A DNA stretch of 64,000 nt from Roseateles_E cavernae (GCF_040187885.1 NZ_JBDPLH010000003.1:496001-560000); one strand, 5' to 3'. Counted from the first letter of the stretch, positions 41,066 to 49,275 are shown. The notes: generated by a model from the letters alone, not told the origin. Numbers and translations: made by a program.

Positions 41066-43774
41066 TCAACCGCCGAAGCGGTGCTCGAACTCGATCCAGC
41101 CCTGACGCCCGTGCGGGCTGTAGCGGCTCGTCGGGTAGAAGGGCCAGCCGCCGCCCTTGTCCAGCGGCACGCTGCCTGCCACATTGTTGAGGATCAGCGA
41201 GAGCTTGCTGTTCTCGTTGAACTCGTAGCCGCCGCTGATATTGAACAAGGCCTTGGGCTTGATCCAGCCTTTGTCGCCATCGGGGATCTTGCCGTTGCGG
41301 GTCGCGGTCAGCGTGCTGGACCAGGGGCCGAGGTTCCAGCTCAGGCTGGCGACCAGCTTCTCGGGCCAGTCGTCGAAGTCGCGCGTGCCGACCTGGTTGC
41401 TGGCGGCGTCGCCGGCGAACTGGCGGTAGACATAGCTTTGCACCTTGGTGTACTTCACGCGGCTCTGGAACTGGCCGAGGCTGACGGTCTGCCAGCTGTA
41501 GCGACCGGCGATGTCGAAGCCGCGGGTGCTTTTCTGCGCCGCATTGATCGGGTTGACCAGGATGTCGCGCACCTCGCCGGGCCGGACCACCGCATTGGCT
41601 GGATTGCGGCGCACGCGCCGGATCGCATCCACGCAGGTCGGGCTGCCGATGTCCTTGGCGCCCAGGCGGCAGTCGGCCTCGTCGCGCAGCAAGGTGTCGG
41701 AACTCAGATTGGTGACCAGGTCATCGATATGGATCTTCCAGAAGTCCAGCGAGGCATCGAACTGCGTGCTGGGCGACCAGACCAGGCCCAGGCCCTGGCT
41801 GCGGCCGTTCTCGGACTTCAAATCCGAGCTGCCATTGCTGATGTAGTTGAAGCCCGGCGAGATATTGCGGAAGCTGCAGGTGGCCAGGGGCTGGCCGCTC
41901 AGGCCGCAGGCGTAGTAGTCGGTCGAGGAACTGTAGTAGCCCTTGGACTCGGCGGTGTAGATGTAGTTCATGTCCGGCGCGCGGAAGCTGGTCGCGTGGT
42001 TGGCGCGCAGCAGCAGCTCGGCGTTGGGGCGGAACTCCAGCCCGCCCTGGTAGGTGAATTTGTCGTCGCTCTTGCCGGCAAAGCGGTAGTCGTCGTAGCG
42101 GCCCGCGACGGTGGCGGTGAGCTGCCGGGTCAGCGGCGCCTGCAGCTCCAGCCCCAGCGCGGTGCGTTGGCGCGTGCCCTTGACCAGGGCCGACTCGGTG
42201 GTGTTGTAGAACACGCCCTGGCCCAGGCGCGGATCAGCGCGGTTGCTGAAGCCCTGGCTGCCAATCTCCGCCAGCGCGGCCATCTGCACCGGGCCGGCCG
42301 GCAACTTGAACAGCTCGCGGTTGACGTTCAGGCTCAGGCCGTGGGTCCAGGCCTTGCTATGGCCCTCGCTGCTGCCGCTGAGCTTGTCGTACTCGGCCGG
42401 CGTCAGCGCGGTGAACAGTCGCTTGGGATCGGGCGCGTAGATCGGCACGCCCTTGGCGTCCACGCCTTGCTGCTTGCCCAGGAAGAACTCGTCGATGTTG
42501 GCTAGCAAGCGCGGCACCGGCGTCTTGCTGCGGTAGACCGAGGCGTTGTAGCTCAGCTCATAGCCCCAGTCGCCGAGCTCGCCGCGCGCGCCGAGGGCCA
42601 GATTGCCCGAGCCGTCGCGCCATTCGCGGTTGAAGCGATCAACGCCGCCCAACTCCTCGGGCGCGATACGCCGGGTCCAGGTCTCCAGATTGCCAGTCAC
42701 TGCATTGCGGAAGTAGCCAGTGGAGGCGGCCAGCGAGGTCCAGCTGGGGCCGCGGGTGTTGTTCTCGGTGCGGTTCAGGCCCAGCAGCGCTTCGGCGAAC
42801 AGCTCGGTCCTGTCATCGAGCTGCCAGCTCAGCAGGCTGGCGGCGTTGAGGCTGCGGTTGCCGGTCTGGGTGGTCCAGTAGTTGGCGCCGGCGCGACCGC
42901 TGGCGCAGAAGCTGCCGGTCTTGCTGTCCCAGCGCCGGGTGCTGCCGGAGAACAGGCCGCCCAGGGCCTCGCAGGTGCCGGCGCCCGGATCGATGTAGTT
43001 GCTGCCGGCGTTGCGCCGGCCGAACACGACGGCGGGCGCGGCGCCCTGCAAGGTGCTGTCGGACATGAAGCTGCGCTGGCGCGCCCAGATCGGCTGGCGG
43101 CTGCTCAGCTCCAGGCCCCAGATGCCGCTGACCGCGCCGCTGGCCACATTGCCGGTCAGCTGCAGCCGGGCGTTCTCGCCGCCGCCGTCCTCGGTGCCGC
43201 CGGCCTTCAGGTTCAGGCGCAGGCCGTCGGTCTGCTTCTTCAGGATGATGTTGACGACGCCGGCGATCGCGTCGGAGCCGTAGACGGCCGATGCGCCGCC
43301 ATGCAGGATCTCGATGCGGTCGATCAGGGCCGAGGGGATGTTGGCCAGGTCGACGAAGTTGACCGAGCCGCTGTAGGCGGTCGGGTAGTCGGCGACGCGG
43401 CGGCCGTTGATCAGCGTCAGCGTGTGGTTGGGGCCCAGGCCGCGCAGGCTGATCGCATTGGCGGCCGGCGTGAAGGTGTTGCCGAAGTCGGCGCCCTGGA
43501 CGAAGCCGGTGTTCTCGGTCAGCGAGTTGAGGGCGTCGAAGACATTCTTGTAGCCGTGGCGGGACAGGTCCTCGGACTTGATCACGGTGACCGGGTTGGC
43601 GCTCTCGGCCTTGGCGCGCAGGATGCGCGAGCCGGTGACCTGCACGGTGGGGGCGGACTGGATGTCGCTGCGGGTTGCAGCACTATCGGCAGTGGCAGCG
43701 GTGGCGGGCAGGGCATAGGCCAGCAGAATGGCCAGCGCCAGCGGTGCGGGTCGGCAAACAGGGAGGTACGACAT
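41066..43774 (-). CDS. Large TonB-dependent outer-membrane receptor, unknown substrate
   Basis: The protein has 902 residues from the ATG at 43774; an upstream in-frame start at 43810 precedes the signal peptide and is rejected. The signal peptide ends near PATAATA. A TonB-box-like stretch (TVQVTGSRILRAKAE), plug motifs (ISLRGLGPNHTLTLINGRR, GGASAVYGSDAIAGVVNIILK) and a C-terminal aromatic residue (FEHRFGG region) mark it as an active transporter. The long extracellular Tyr/Ser-rich loops with paired Cys resemble receptors for carbohydrates or peptides rather than siderophores. No Fur-like box is seen upstream. Confidence 0.92.
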   Translation of the reverse strand: MSYLPVCRPAPLALAILLAYALPATAATADSAATRSDIQSAPTVQVTGSRILRAKAESANPVTVIKSEDLSRHGYKNVFDALNSLTENTGFVQGADFGNTFTPAANAISLRGLGPNHTLTLINGRRVADYPTAYSGSVNFVDLANIPSALIDRIEILHGGASAVYGSDAIAGVVNIILKKQTDGLRLNLKAGGTEDGGGENARLQLTGNVASGAVSGIWGLELSSRQPIWARQRSFMSDSTLQGAAPAVVFGRRNAGSNYIDPGAGTCEALGGLFSGSTRRWDSKTGSFCASGRAGANYWTTQTGNRSLNAASLLSWQLDDRTELFAEALLGLNRTENNTRGPSWTSLAASTGYFRNAVTGNLETWTRRIAPEELGGVDRFNREWRDGSGNLALGARGELGDWGYELSYNASVYRSKTPVPRLLANIDEFFLGKQQGVDAKGVPIYAPDPKRLFTALTPAEYDKLSGSSEGHSKAWTHGLSLNVNRELFKLPAGPVQMAALAEIGSQGFSNRADPRLGQGVFYNTTESALVKGTRQRTALGLELQAPLTRQLTATVAGRYDDYRFAGKSDDKFTYQGGLEFRPNAELLLRANHATSFRAPDMNYIYTAESKGYYSSSTDYYACGLSGQPLATCSFRNISPGFNYISNGSSDLKSENGRSQGLGLVWSPSTQFDASLDFWKIHIDDLVTNLSSDTLLRDEADCRLGAKDIGSPTCVDAIRRVRRNPANAVVRPGEVRDILVNPINAAQKSTRGFDIAGRYSWQTVSLGQFQSRVKYTKVQSYVYRQFAGDAASNQVGTRDFDDWPEKLVASLSWNLGPWSSTLTATRNGKIPDGDKGWIKPKALFNISGGYEFNENSKLSLILNNVAGSVPLDKGGGWPFYPTSRYSPHGRQGWIEFEHRFGG

Positions 43775-43900
43775 GGAGGCTCGGATATTGGGGTCAGGTC
43801 TTGCCCGCAAGCGTGGTGCGGCTTGTGGCCGATCGGCTTCGGGAGCGAGCTGCGCAGCGTAAGCAAGCCGGCCCGCTGGTCCAAGGAAGAAGCGCGCATA

Positions 43901-44185
43901 TGGTTAAGCGTGTCTGCCGGCCTACAATGCCTTCATGTCTGCACCGGTCTTTGCTACCCGCTTCGCTGCCCAGCGCGCCGCTCTCGCGACGCCGCTGCAG
44001 TCGTGCGCCTGCCGAGCACAGGCGGCCGCTGCGCAGCATGCCCAGCCGGCCGCACCCCTCTAAGCCCGGCGATCCGCCACCCCTCCTCACTTTTCGCGCA
44101 CCATCGATCGCCGGGCCTCTGCCCAGCGCGTCGGCGCGCGCCGCTCTTTTCAAAGCGGCGCGCTTGCCTTCGATCGGAGTGCCCC
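43901..44185 (+). promoter_or_regulatory. Promoter and structured leader of the Rnk-like gene
   Basis: The 411-bp gap 43775-44185 contains no convincing gene. TGGTTA (43901-43906) and TACAAT (43923-43928), spaced 16 nt, may form a promoter. The leader then contains a 10-bp long-range stem (GCCCGGCGAT 44064-44073 with ATCGCCGGGC 44107-44116) and a perfect 10-bp hairpin (GCGCGCCGCT 44136-44145, AGCGGCGCGC 44154-44163) ending 22 nt before the ATG, with CGGAG at 44175-44179. Confidence 0.4.
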
Positions 44186-44593
44186 ATGCACACACCAAAC
44201 ACCGGCAGGCCCGAGCGCCTGCTCACGGCCCTGGATCACCGCCGCCTCAGCAAGCTGCTCGAGGCTCAAGCCCATGAGACGCTGCAGGCGCTGCTCGACG
44301 GCGCCGATCTGGTGGACTCCCGCCAGGTGCCGCCCAATGTGGTCACGATGTACTCGCAGGTGGAGATCGTCGGCGTCCAGACCGGGCGGCGTCACCGCCT
44401 GACCCTGTGCTACCCGCATGACGCGGAGCCCAGCGTCGGCTTTGTCTCGGTGCTGTCGCCGGTGGGCATGGGCTTGCTGGGCCTGCCGGTGGGATCGCTG
44501 GCGCGCTGGCAGACACCCAATCGCGACGAGGCCGCGGCCGAGATCGACGCCATCCTGTTCCAGCCCGAAGCCACCGGCGACTACACGCTCTAG
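44186..44593 (+). CDS. Rnk/GreA-C-terminal-domain protein (nucleoside diphosphate kinase regulator-like)
   Basis: The protein has 135 residues from the ATG at 44186, preceded by CGGAG. It has a short helical N-terminus and a C-terminal GreA/GreB-type FKBP-like domain (MYSQVEIVGVQTGRRHRLTL, PVGMGLLGLPVGS), the arrangement of Rnk, which binds RNA polymerase without cleaving transcripts. The N-terminus is not the long coiled coil of GreA, so it cannot act as a cleavage factor. The larger open frame reaching back to 43301 is antisense to the TonB receptor gene and is rejected. A Usp gene follows 92 nt later. Confidence 0.88.
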   Translation: MHTPNTGRPERLLTALDHRRLSKLLEAQAHETLQALLDGADLVDSRQVPPNVVTMYSQVEIVGVQTGRRHRLTLCYPHDAEPSVGFVSVLSPVGMGLLGLPVGSLARWQTPNRDEAAAEIDAILFQPEATGDYTL

Positions 44594-44685
44594 ACCGATC
44601 CGGCGCCGCATCGCCGTTGCCGCCCGCTCGCGCCTTTGGCGAGCGGTTGGCCCCTCGGCGTGGCGCCTTCACTCAGGACACCGAG

Positions 44686-45579
44686 ATGCACTGCAAGAGA
44701 ATTCTGACCCTTTGCGATTTTTCAGCGAGCGGCAACCGTGCGATGGAGCGTGCTGCCTTGCTGGCCGCCGAACAGGCTGCCGAGCTGTGGGTGGTTTGTA
44801 GGCCGCTGTCGCGCGAGCACGGCCCGCCCGATGCGCATGATCGCCTGGAGCGCATTGCCCGCCAGCTGGCGCAGCGCCATGGCCTGCGGGTGCGCACCGA
44901 GATGGCCGTACGGCAGCCGGACCCGGTGGCGCTGTCGCACCGTGCCGATCTGCTGGTGCTGGGCTACCGGCGCGAACCCTGGCTGATGCGCTGGCTCTAC
45001 GGCCACAGTCTGGCGCGCATGGCGGACCGCAGCGCTTGTCCGCTGCTGGTGGTCAAGCGCCAGCCGCAGCGCGCCTACCGGCGCCTGATGGTGGCGCTGG
45101 ACCTGGCTGAGGCCGGGTCCGAACTGCCCGACATCAGCTGCAGCCTGGCACCGCAGGCCCATATCGAGCTGTTCCATGTGCTCGGCAGTTTCAATGAAGT
45201 GGCTTTGCGCGGCACCGATTCGCGGCATCCGCTGATCGATGCCTACCGACGCGAGCTGCGCAGCCGTGCCCAGCAGCGCTTGCTGCAGATCAGCGATTCG
45301 CTGGATGGCCGTCGCAATCGTGTGCTGGCCACACTCGGGCGCGGTGATATCGCCAGCCAACTGCTGGTTCACCAGCAGCGCAACGGCGCCGAGCTGATGG
45401 TGCTGGGCGGGGCCGGGCCGCGCAGCTGGCTGGGCGGTTTGCCGGGCTTACGCGGGCGTCTGCTGGCCGAAGCCGGCTGCGATCTGTTGCTGATGCCGCC
45501 TGGTGGCGGGCAAGAAAAAACCGCAGGCCACGCACTGGCGCGGCTGCGGTCTTGGTGTCAGGACCTGGCGAGGTCTTGA
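44686..45579 (+). CDS. Tandem universal stress protein
   Basis: The protein has 297 residues with two Usp domains, about 1-137 and 138-290. Typical nucleotide-binding pieces are DLLVLGYRREP and VARMADRSACPLLVVKR-like sequence in the first domain and GRGDIASQLLVHQQR with LMVLGGAGPRSWLGG in the second. Such proteins respond to stress and often bind ATP. The tail after GGGQEKTAG (about 25 residues) extends beyond the Usp fold and its DNA contains a terminator for the convergent gene. The two stop codons are directly adjacent (45577-45579 and 45580-45582). Confidence 0.85.
   Translation: MHCKRILTLCDFSASGNRAMERAALLAAEQAAELWVVCRPLSREHGPPDAHDRLERIARQLAQRHGLRVRTEMAVRQPDPVALSHRADLLVLGYRREPWLMRWLYGHSLARMADRSACPLLVVKRQPQRAYRRLMVALDLAEAGSELPDISCSLAPQAHIELFHVLGSFNEVALRGTDSRHPLIDAYRRELRSRAQQRLLQISDSLDGRRNRVLATLGRGDIASQLLVHQQRNGAELMVLGGAGPRSWLGGLPGLRGRLLAEAGCDLLLMPPGGGQEKTAGHALARLRSWCQDLARS
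45513..45550 (-). terminator. Terminator for the PEP-CTERM gene inside the usp coding end
   Basis: On the minus strand ACCGCAG and CTGCGGT (45550-45544 and 45526-45520) form a 7-bp stem with an inner GCCA/TGGC pair, followed by TTTTTT (complement of the A-run ending at 45520). It lies 30 nt past the stop of the 45580-46581 gene and wholly inside the 3' end of the convergent usp reading frame. Confidence 0.7.
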
Positions 45580-46581
45580 TCAGGCGTGGCGGCGACGGCG
45601 TGCGATGAAGCCCATCGCGGCCAGACCCGCCAGCATCAGCGCATAGCTCTCGGGTTCGGGCACCGGCGAGGTCGGGATGAAGGGCTCGTGGCCGATCTCG
45701 AAGGCCTGCGACACCGACTGGCCGATCACCGTGCCTTCGACATGGCCCTGGCCCAGGAAGTTGGCCTTCGGGGCCAGGATGCTGCCCTCGATGAAGGTGT
45801 TGACGGCGATATTGCTGGCGTTCTCGAAGTTGAACAGCACACGGCCGCGCAGATCGTCGAACAGGCCCAGGAAGGCGCCGGTGAAACTCACGTCACCAGC
45901 ATTGCGCACATTGATCACGACCCAGGAGTCGGCCGCGACATTGCCGAGTTCCAGCGTGCCAATGCTTTGCTTGCCTTCCCAGTTCAGCTTGGCGTTCAGA
46001 TCGAAGACCTCGACCACACCGGAGCGGCCGCTGCCGGTCAGCGTGGTGTCGGACCAGGGGGCGGCGACCGTGCCGGTGGCGGCCTGCTGACCCAGCTGGC
46101 CCGCCAGGGCGCCGAGCTGGTTCTTGGCCTGGGCGAAGTCGATCACGCCGGCTTGCTGGCGCAGATCCATGCCCTGGGTCTTGCCGCTGAGCGTGCCGCC
46201 ATAAACGCCGTAGCCCGGGGCCTTCTCGTATTCGGTGATCGGGCCGACCGTGGCATTGGTGTCCACCGGGGTCTTGGGGCCGTTGAAGATGCCGCCGTTG
46301 GCGTTGAAATGGGCGTTGCCACCGACCACCAGGCTGGGGCCGGTCGAGCCGTGGGGCGCGCGATAGCCGATCGAGCCATTGCCGCTGAAGTTGCCGCCGA
46401 CGGCCAGCCGGCCCTCGACATCGTTCTGGGCCTTCACATCACCGAAGAAGAAACCGCTGTAGCCCTGGGCCACGCCGAAATCGATGACCGGCAGGGCTTG
46501 TGCCGCCTGCACCATCAGACCTGCCATCAGGGTAATAACCAGTTTGATACCAGTCTTGGGGGCTGTTCTCTGCAAGTTCAT
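45580..46581 (-). CDS. Choice-of-anchor A family PEP-CTERM exoprotein (second paralog)
   Basis: The protein has 333 residues. GGAGG precedes the start. The signal peptide ends near AAQALP (about residue 29), then comes the choice-of-anchor-A domain (FFFGDVKAQNDVEGRLAVGGN), closely parallel to the start of the protein at 39884. The C-terminal sorting tag is VPEPES, hydrophobic ALMLAGLAAMGFIA and RRRRHA. It would be exported, processed by an exosortase and shown on the cell surface or in the matrix. A terminator for it lies within the convergent usp gene. Confidence 0.88.
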   Translation of the reverse strand: MNLQRTAPKTGIKLVITLMAGLMVQAAQALPVIDFGVAQGYSGFFFGDVKAQNDVEGRLAVGGNFSGNGSIGYRAPHGSTGPSLVVGGNAHFNANGGIFNGPKTPVDTNATVGPITEYEKAPGYGVYGGTLSGKTQGMDLRQQAGVIDFAQAKNQLGALAGQLGQQAATGTVAAPWSDTTLTGSGRSGVVEVFDLNAKLNWEGKQSIGTLELGNVAADSWVVINVRNAGDVSFTGAFLGLFDDLRGRVLFNFENASNIAVNTFIEGSILAPKANFLGQGHVEGTVIGQSVSQAFEIGHEPFIPTSPVPEPESYALMLAGLAAMGFIARRRRHA

Positions 46582-46721
46582 TCCTCATCCTCCGCTATGG
46601 GTGTTGTGTAGGTTGGCTGCCTTGTGGGCAGGCAACGAGCGGATTCTTCCCCGGGGGCATCCCCGGGTCTACCCCTTGCTTAAGTGGTATCTATCTGGTT
46701 TGTGATCTATGCACGGGCGAT

Positions 46722-47978
46722 TCAGGCTTCGGTCGGCTTCTCGCTCAGGTGGCCCAGGGCCCGCTGCAGGCTGGAAGCGCTGGGTTTGTCGACGAAGACG
46801 CAGCGCTTGCCGTGGCGCTTGCAATGGTCCTTGACCCGCCAGTAGGCGTCGTGGCTGATGCAGCCGGTCTGGCAGATCACCAGATCGGCGGCTGCCAGGC
46901 TGGCATCCAGCTTGGCGACGGCGTCTTCCTCGCCGCCGTCATGATGCAGAAAGCGCCCGCCGGTGCGCTCGATCAGCTGGCGGTAGATCGGCACCACGGC
47001 CTGACGACCGCCGACGCAGAGCACCGCGCGCTCGCTCAGCTCGGGCAGGGCCAGTTCAGGCTCGGGGGCCGGCTGCGGGGCGCGTGCCAGCTCCAGCATC
47101 TGCCGGGTTTCCTCGACGCGGCGGCGCTCGCGCTCGACCTGCTGCTGGGCCGCCAGCAGCGCGCGCTCCAGCTCGTGGATGCGGCCCTGTTGCAGACGGA
47201 TCTGGTCCGCCTGCTCCTGGCGGTTGCGCAGGCCCGGCACGGCGGCCTCCAGGCGTTGCAAGTCCTCGCGCAGACCGGCCATCGCCGTGTCGCGGCCCAG
47301 CAGCTCGCCGCGCAGGCGCAGCTGCTCGGACTGCAGGCGCTCGATCTGGCCGGTGCGTTCGGCCAGCAGCCGGCTGCTGCGCGACTGGGCCTGGGCGAGC
47401 TCGCGGCCCAGGATCTGGTTCTCGTCGAGCAGGGCCTCCAGGCGCTGCAGATCGGCGCGGTTGGCGGCGCCGACCTGGTGCTGCAGCATATGGATGTCGC
47501 GCAGCACCTGCTCCTGCAGGCCGGCGTCGCAGCGCGCATGGGTCAGCGTCGCCCACAGGCTGCCGGCCACATCGTTGCTGAGCTGGGCGGCGGCCCACCA
47601 GCGCGTCAAGGCCTCGGTGCTCTTGTGCTGGGCGGACTGGCGCAGCGCGATCGCGTAGCGCTGGTCCAGCTCGCGCTGCAAGGTCTCGGCCACGGCCGAG
47701 CGCGAGCCGCATTCATTGATGGCGCCGCAGTGCAGGTCGTAGTCGCTGGCGACCGTGCTGCCGCCCAGACTTTTGTCGATGCGCCGGCGCAGCACCGGCA
47801 TCGGCAGGCAGACCCCGATCACCGGGCACAGCGCCTGCGATGGCAGCTCCCAGAGGCGGCGCCGGCGTGAGCCGCGCATCAGGGGCTGGGCGCTGTCACC
47901 GACCGGCGCGGGCAGGGCGCCCGCGACCGTGGGCTCATCGCTCAGCAGGCGGGAGAAGACATTGGGCTTGTCGCACAT
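46722..47978 (-). CDS. DUF2325 protein with coiled coil, in a HemP operon
   Basis: The protein has 418 residues. The N-terminal part has a conserved-looking Trp/Cys/His section (LWELPSQALCPVIGVC at 42-57 and DYDLHCGAINEC at 79-90) that could bind metal or heme. Residues about 150-310 form a long Leu/Arg/Glu/Gln-rich coiled coil. The C-terminal DUF2325 domain starts at about 316 (RAVLCVGGRQAVVPIYRQL) and includes ICQTGCISHDAYWRVK. It follows hemP by 45 nt and is probably in the same Fur-controlled transcript. The function of DUF2325 proteins is not established; iron or heme handling is inference from context. Confidence 0.85.
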   Translation of the reverse strand: MCDKPNVFSRLLSDEPTVAGALPAPVGDSAQPLMRGSRRRRLWELPSQALCPVIGVCLPMPVLRRRIDKSLGGSTVASDYDLHCGAINECGSRSAVAETLQRELDQRYAIALRQSAQHKSTEALTRWWAAAQLSNDVAGSLWATLTHARCDAGLQEQVLRDIHMLQHQVGAANRADLQRLEALLDENQILGRELAQAQSRSSRLLAERTGQIERLQSEQLRLRGELLGRDTAMAGLREDLQRLEAAVPGLRNRQEQADQIRLQQGRIHELERALLAAQQQVERERRRVEETRQMLELARAPQPAPEPELALPELSERAVLCVGGRQAVVPIYRQLIERTGGRFLHHDGGEEDAVAKLDASLAAADLVICQTGCISHDAYWRVKDHCKRHGKRCVFVDKPSASSLQRALGHLSEKPTEA

Positions 47979-48023
47979 CGACGGGGTCCTCGTGGCCAGC
48001 GGGCGCAGCCGCCGCCCGGTTGC

Positions 48024-48239
48024 TTACTTGGTCAGGATCAGCTTGCCTAGCGAGGTCAGGCGCAGGCGGTAGAGCTGGCCGCCATGCTCGATCTCGACCT
48101 CGCGCTCATTGCCCAGCAAGGCCTGGCTGCTGAGCCGTCGCCGGTCCGGCACACCGGCCGCAGCCAGGGAGGGCAGAACCGGCAGGCCGGGCTCGTGCGC
48201 CACAGCGGGGCGCGGCAGGGTTTGGATGGATGGGTTCAT
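48024..48239 (-). CDS. hemP: Hemin uptake protein HemP
   Basis: The protein has 71 residues from the ATG at 48239; a start at 48248 is possible. The C-terminal half is the HemP signature: RRLSSQALLGNEREVEIEH followed by YRLRLTSLGKLILTK. HemP (HmuP) is a small regulator or accessory factor needed for heme uptake in betaproteobacteria. A Fur box lies 14 nt upstream at 48253, and the DUF2325 gene follows. No heme ABC transporter genes are in the window. Confidence 0.92.
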   Translation of the reverse strand: MNPSIQTLPRPAVAHEPGLPVLPSLAAAGVPDRRRLSSQALLGNEREVEIEHGGQLYRLRLTSLGKLILTK

Positions 48240-48252
48240 GTGCTGCATCTTA

Positions 48253-48271
48253 AATGCGAACTATTCGCAAT
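48253..48271 (-). promoter_or_regulatory. Fur box upstream of hemP
   Basis: AATGCGAA (48253-48260), CTA and TTCGCAAT (48264-48271) form an imperfect palindrome that differs from the site at 33858 by only a few bases. It sits directly upstream of hemP and between the divergent hemP and bfr genes. Confidence 0.7.
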
Positions 48272-48419
48272 AGCAACAGGAATGATGAGGTCGCACTGCA
48301 AATAGTCAAATTGCGTCTGAGAACGCTTCGTATGCAGAGCGCGAGCTCACGGGTTTGCGCAGCGGGCTTGGCCGTCAGCAAGCACAATGCTCGCCAGATT
48401 CAATAAGAGGAGAAATGCC

Positions 48420-48890
48420 ATGAAAGGCGATGCCAAGGTTCTGGACTACCTGAATGCCCAGTTGAAGAATGAGCTGACCGCGATCAACCAGTATTTCCTG
48501 CATGCCCGCATGCTCAAGAGCTGGGGCTACGAGCGCCTGGCCAAGCATGAGTACGAGGAGTCGATCGAGGAGATGAAGCATGCCGATCGCCTGATCGATC
48601 GCATCCTGACGATCGAGGGCCTGCCCAATCTGCAGGACCTGGGCAAGCTCTTCATCGGCGAGACCGCCGTCGAGACCCTGCACTGCGATCTGAAGATCGA
48701 GGTGGGCTCGCATGGCCTGCTGAAGGAAGCCATCGCCTATTGCGAATCGGTACGCGACTATGTGTCGCGCGAGCTGCTGGAAGACATCCTCAGCGACACC
48801 GAGGAGCATATCGATCATCTGGAAACCCAGATCGAGCTGGTGGCCCAGGTCGGCGAGCAGAACTGGCTGCAGACCCAGATGACGTCCTGA
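48420..48890 (+). CDS. bfr: Bacterioferritin
   Basis: The protein has 156 residues from the ATG at 48420, preceded by AGAGGAG. It is a 24-mer iron-storage shell subunit. Ferroxidase ligands Glu18, Glu51, His54, Glu94 and His130 and the heme ligand Met52 are present at the E. coli positions. The sixth ligand, Glu127 in E. coli, is Thr127 here (sequence SDTEEHID), with Glu128 and Glu129 next to it, so the ferroxidase site may be altered. It is divergent from hemP and followed by bfd, its ferredoxin partner. Confidence 0.95.
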   Translation: MKGDAKVLDYLNAQLKNELTAINQYFLHARMLKSWGYERLAKHEYEESIEEMKHADRLIDRILTIEGLPNLQDLGKLFIGETAVETLHCDLKIEVGSHGLLKEAIAYCESVRDYVSRELLEDILSDTEEHIDHLETQIELVAQVGEQNWLQTQMTS

Positions 48891-48929
48891 GCGTTTCCGA
48901 GCAATCCCGGCCGCCGGCTGGGGTTATTG

Positions 48930-48958
48930 ATGCGAACATGATTGAGAAGGGTTCGCAT
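48930..48958 (+). promoter_or_regulatory. Inverted TGCGAA repeat upstream of bfd (Fur-like)
   Basis: ATGCGAAC (48930-48937) and GTTCGCAT (48951-48958) are perfect inverted arms sharing the Fur half-site of the other two boxes, but with a 13-nt spacer instead of 3. It may bind two Fur dimers or be a looser operator. It lies 61 nt before the bfd start. Confidence 0.5.
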
Positions 48959-49018
48959 TTGCGCTAGAGTTCGGGGCAAGCCGGCGTGGTGCCGGTCCCG
49001 ACCAGGCCCTAGTGCTCC

Positions 49019-49252
49019 ATGATCGTCTGCCTCTGCCACCGAGTTTCCGACCGCGATATCCGCCGCAGCGTAGACGCAGGCATCCGCAATTTCGATGTCT
49101 TGCAGGACGAGACCCGGGTGGCCTCGGCCTGCGGCTGCTGCCATGACTGCGCCCGCGAGGTCTTCGACGCGGCGCTGGCCAAGAGCGGCTGCCCGGGGCT
49201 GTGCCATATCGATCAGGCCGAAGCGCAGCCGGTGATGCTGGTTCGTGGCTGA
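49019..49252 (+). CDS. bfd: Bacterioferritin-associated ferredoxin
   Basis: The protein has 77 residues and carries one [2Fe-2S] cluster ligated by Cys4 and Cys6 (VCLCHRVSD) and Cys38 and Cys41 (ACGCCHDC), spacing that matches E. coli Bfd. Bfd docks on bacterioferritin near the heme and delivers electrons to release stored iron under iron starvation. The TGCGAA inverted repeat upstream is consistent with derepression at low iron. It stands 128 nt after bfr rather than in overlap, so independent control is likely. Confidence 0.93.
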   Translation: MIVCLCHRVSDRDIRRSVDAGIRNFDVLQDETRVASACGCCHDCAREVFDAALAKSGCPGLCHIDQAEAQPVMLVRG

Positions 49253-49275
49253 GGCCTGGGCCCGCTGATCAGGAC

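Noticed and set aside
41066..43774. The large TonB receptor as part of the Fur regulon
   Set aside because: No TGCGAA/TTCGCA palindrome or other Fur-like box was found upstream of 43774.
48906..48924. Terminator after bfr
   Set aside because: The stem is short, needs a G-U pair and lacks a T-run; too weak to list as a feature.
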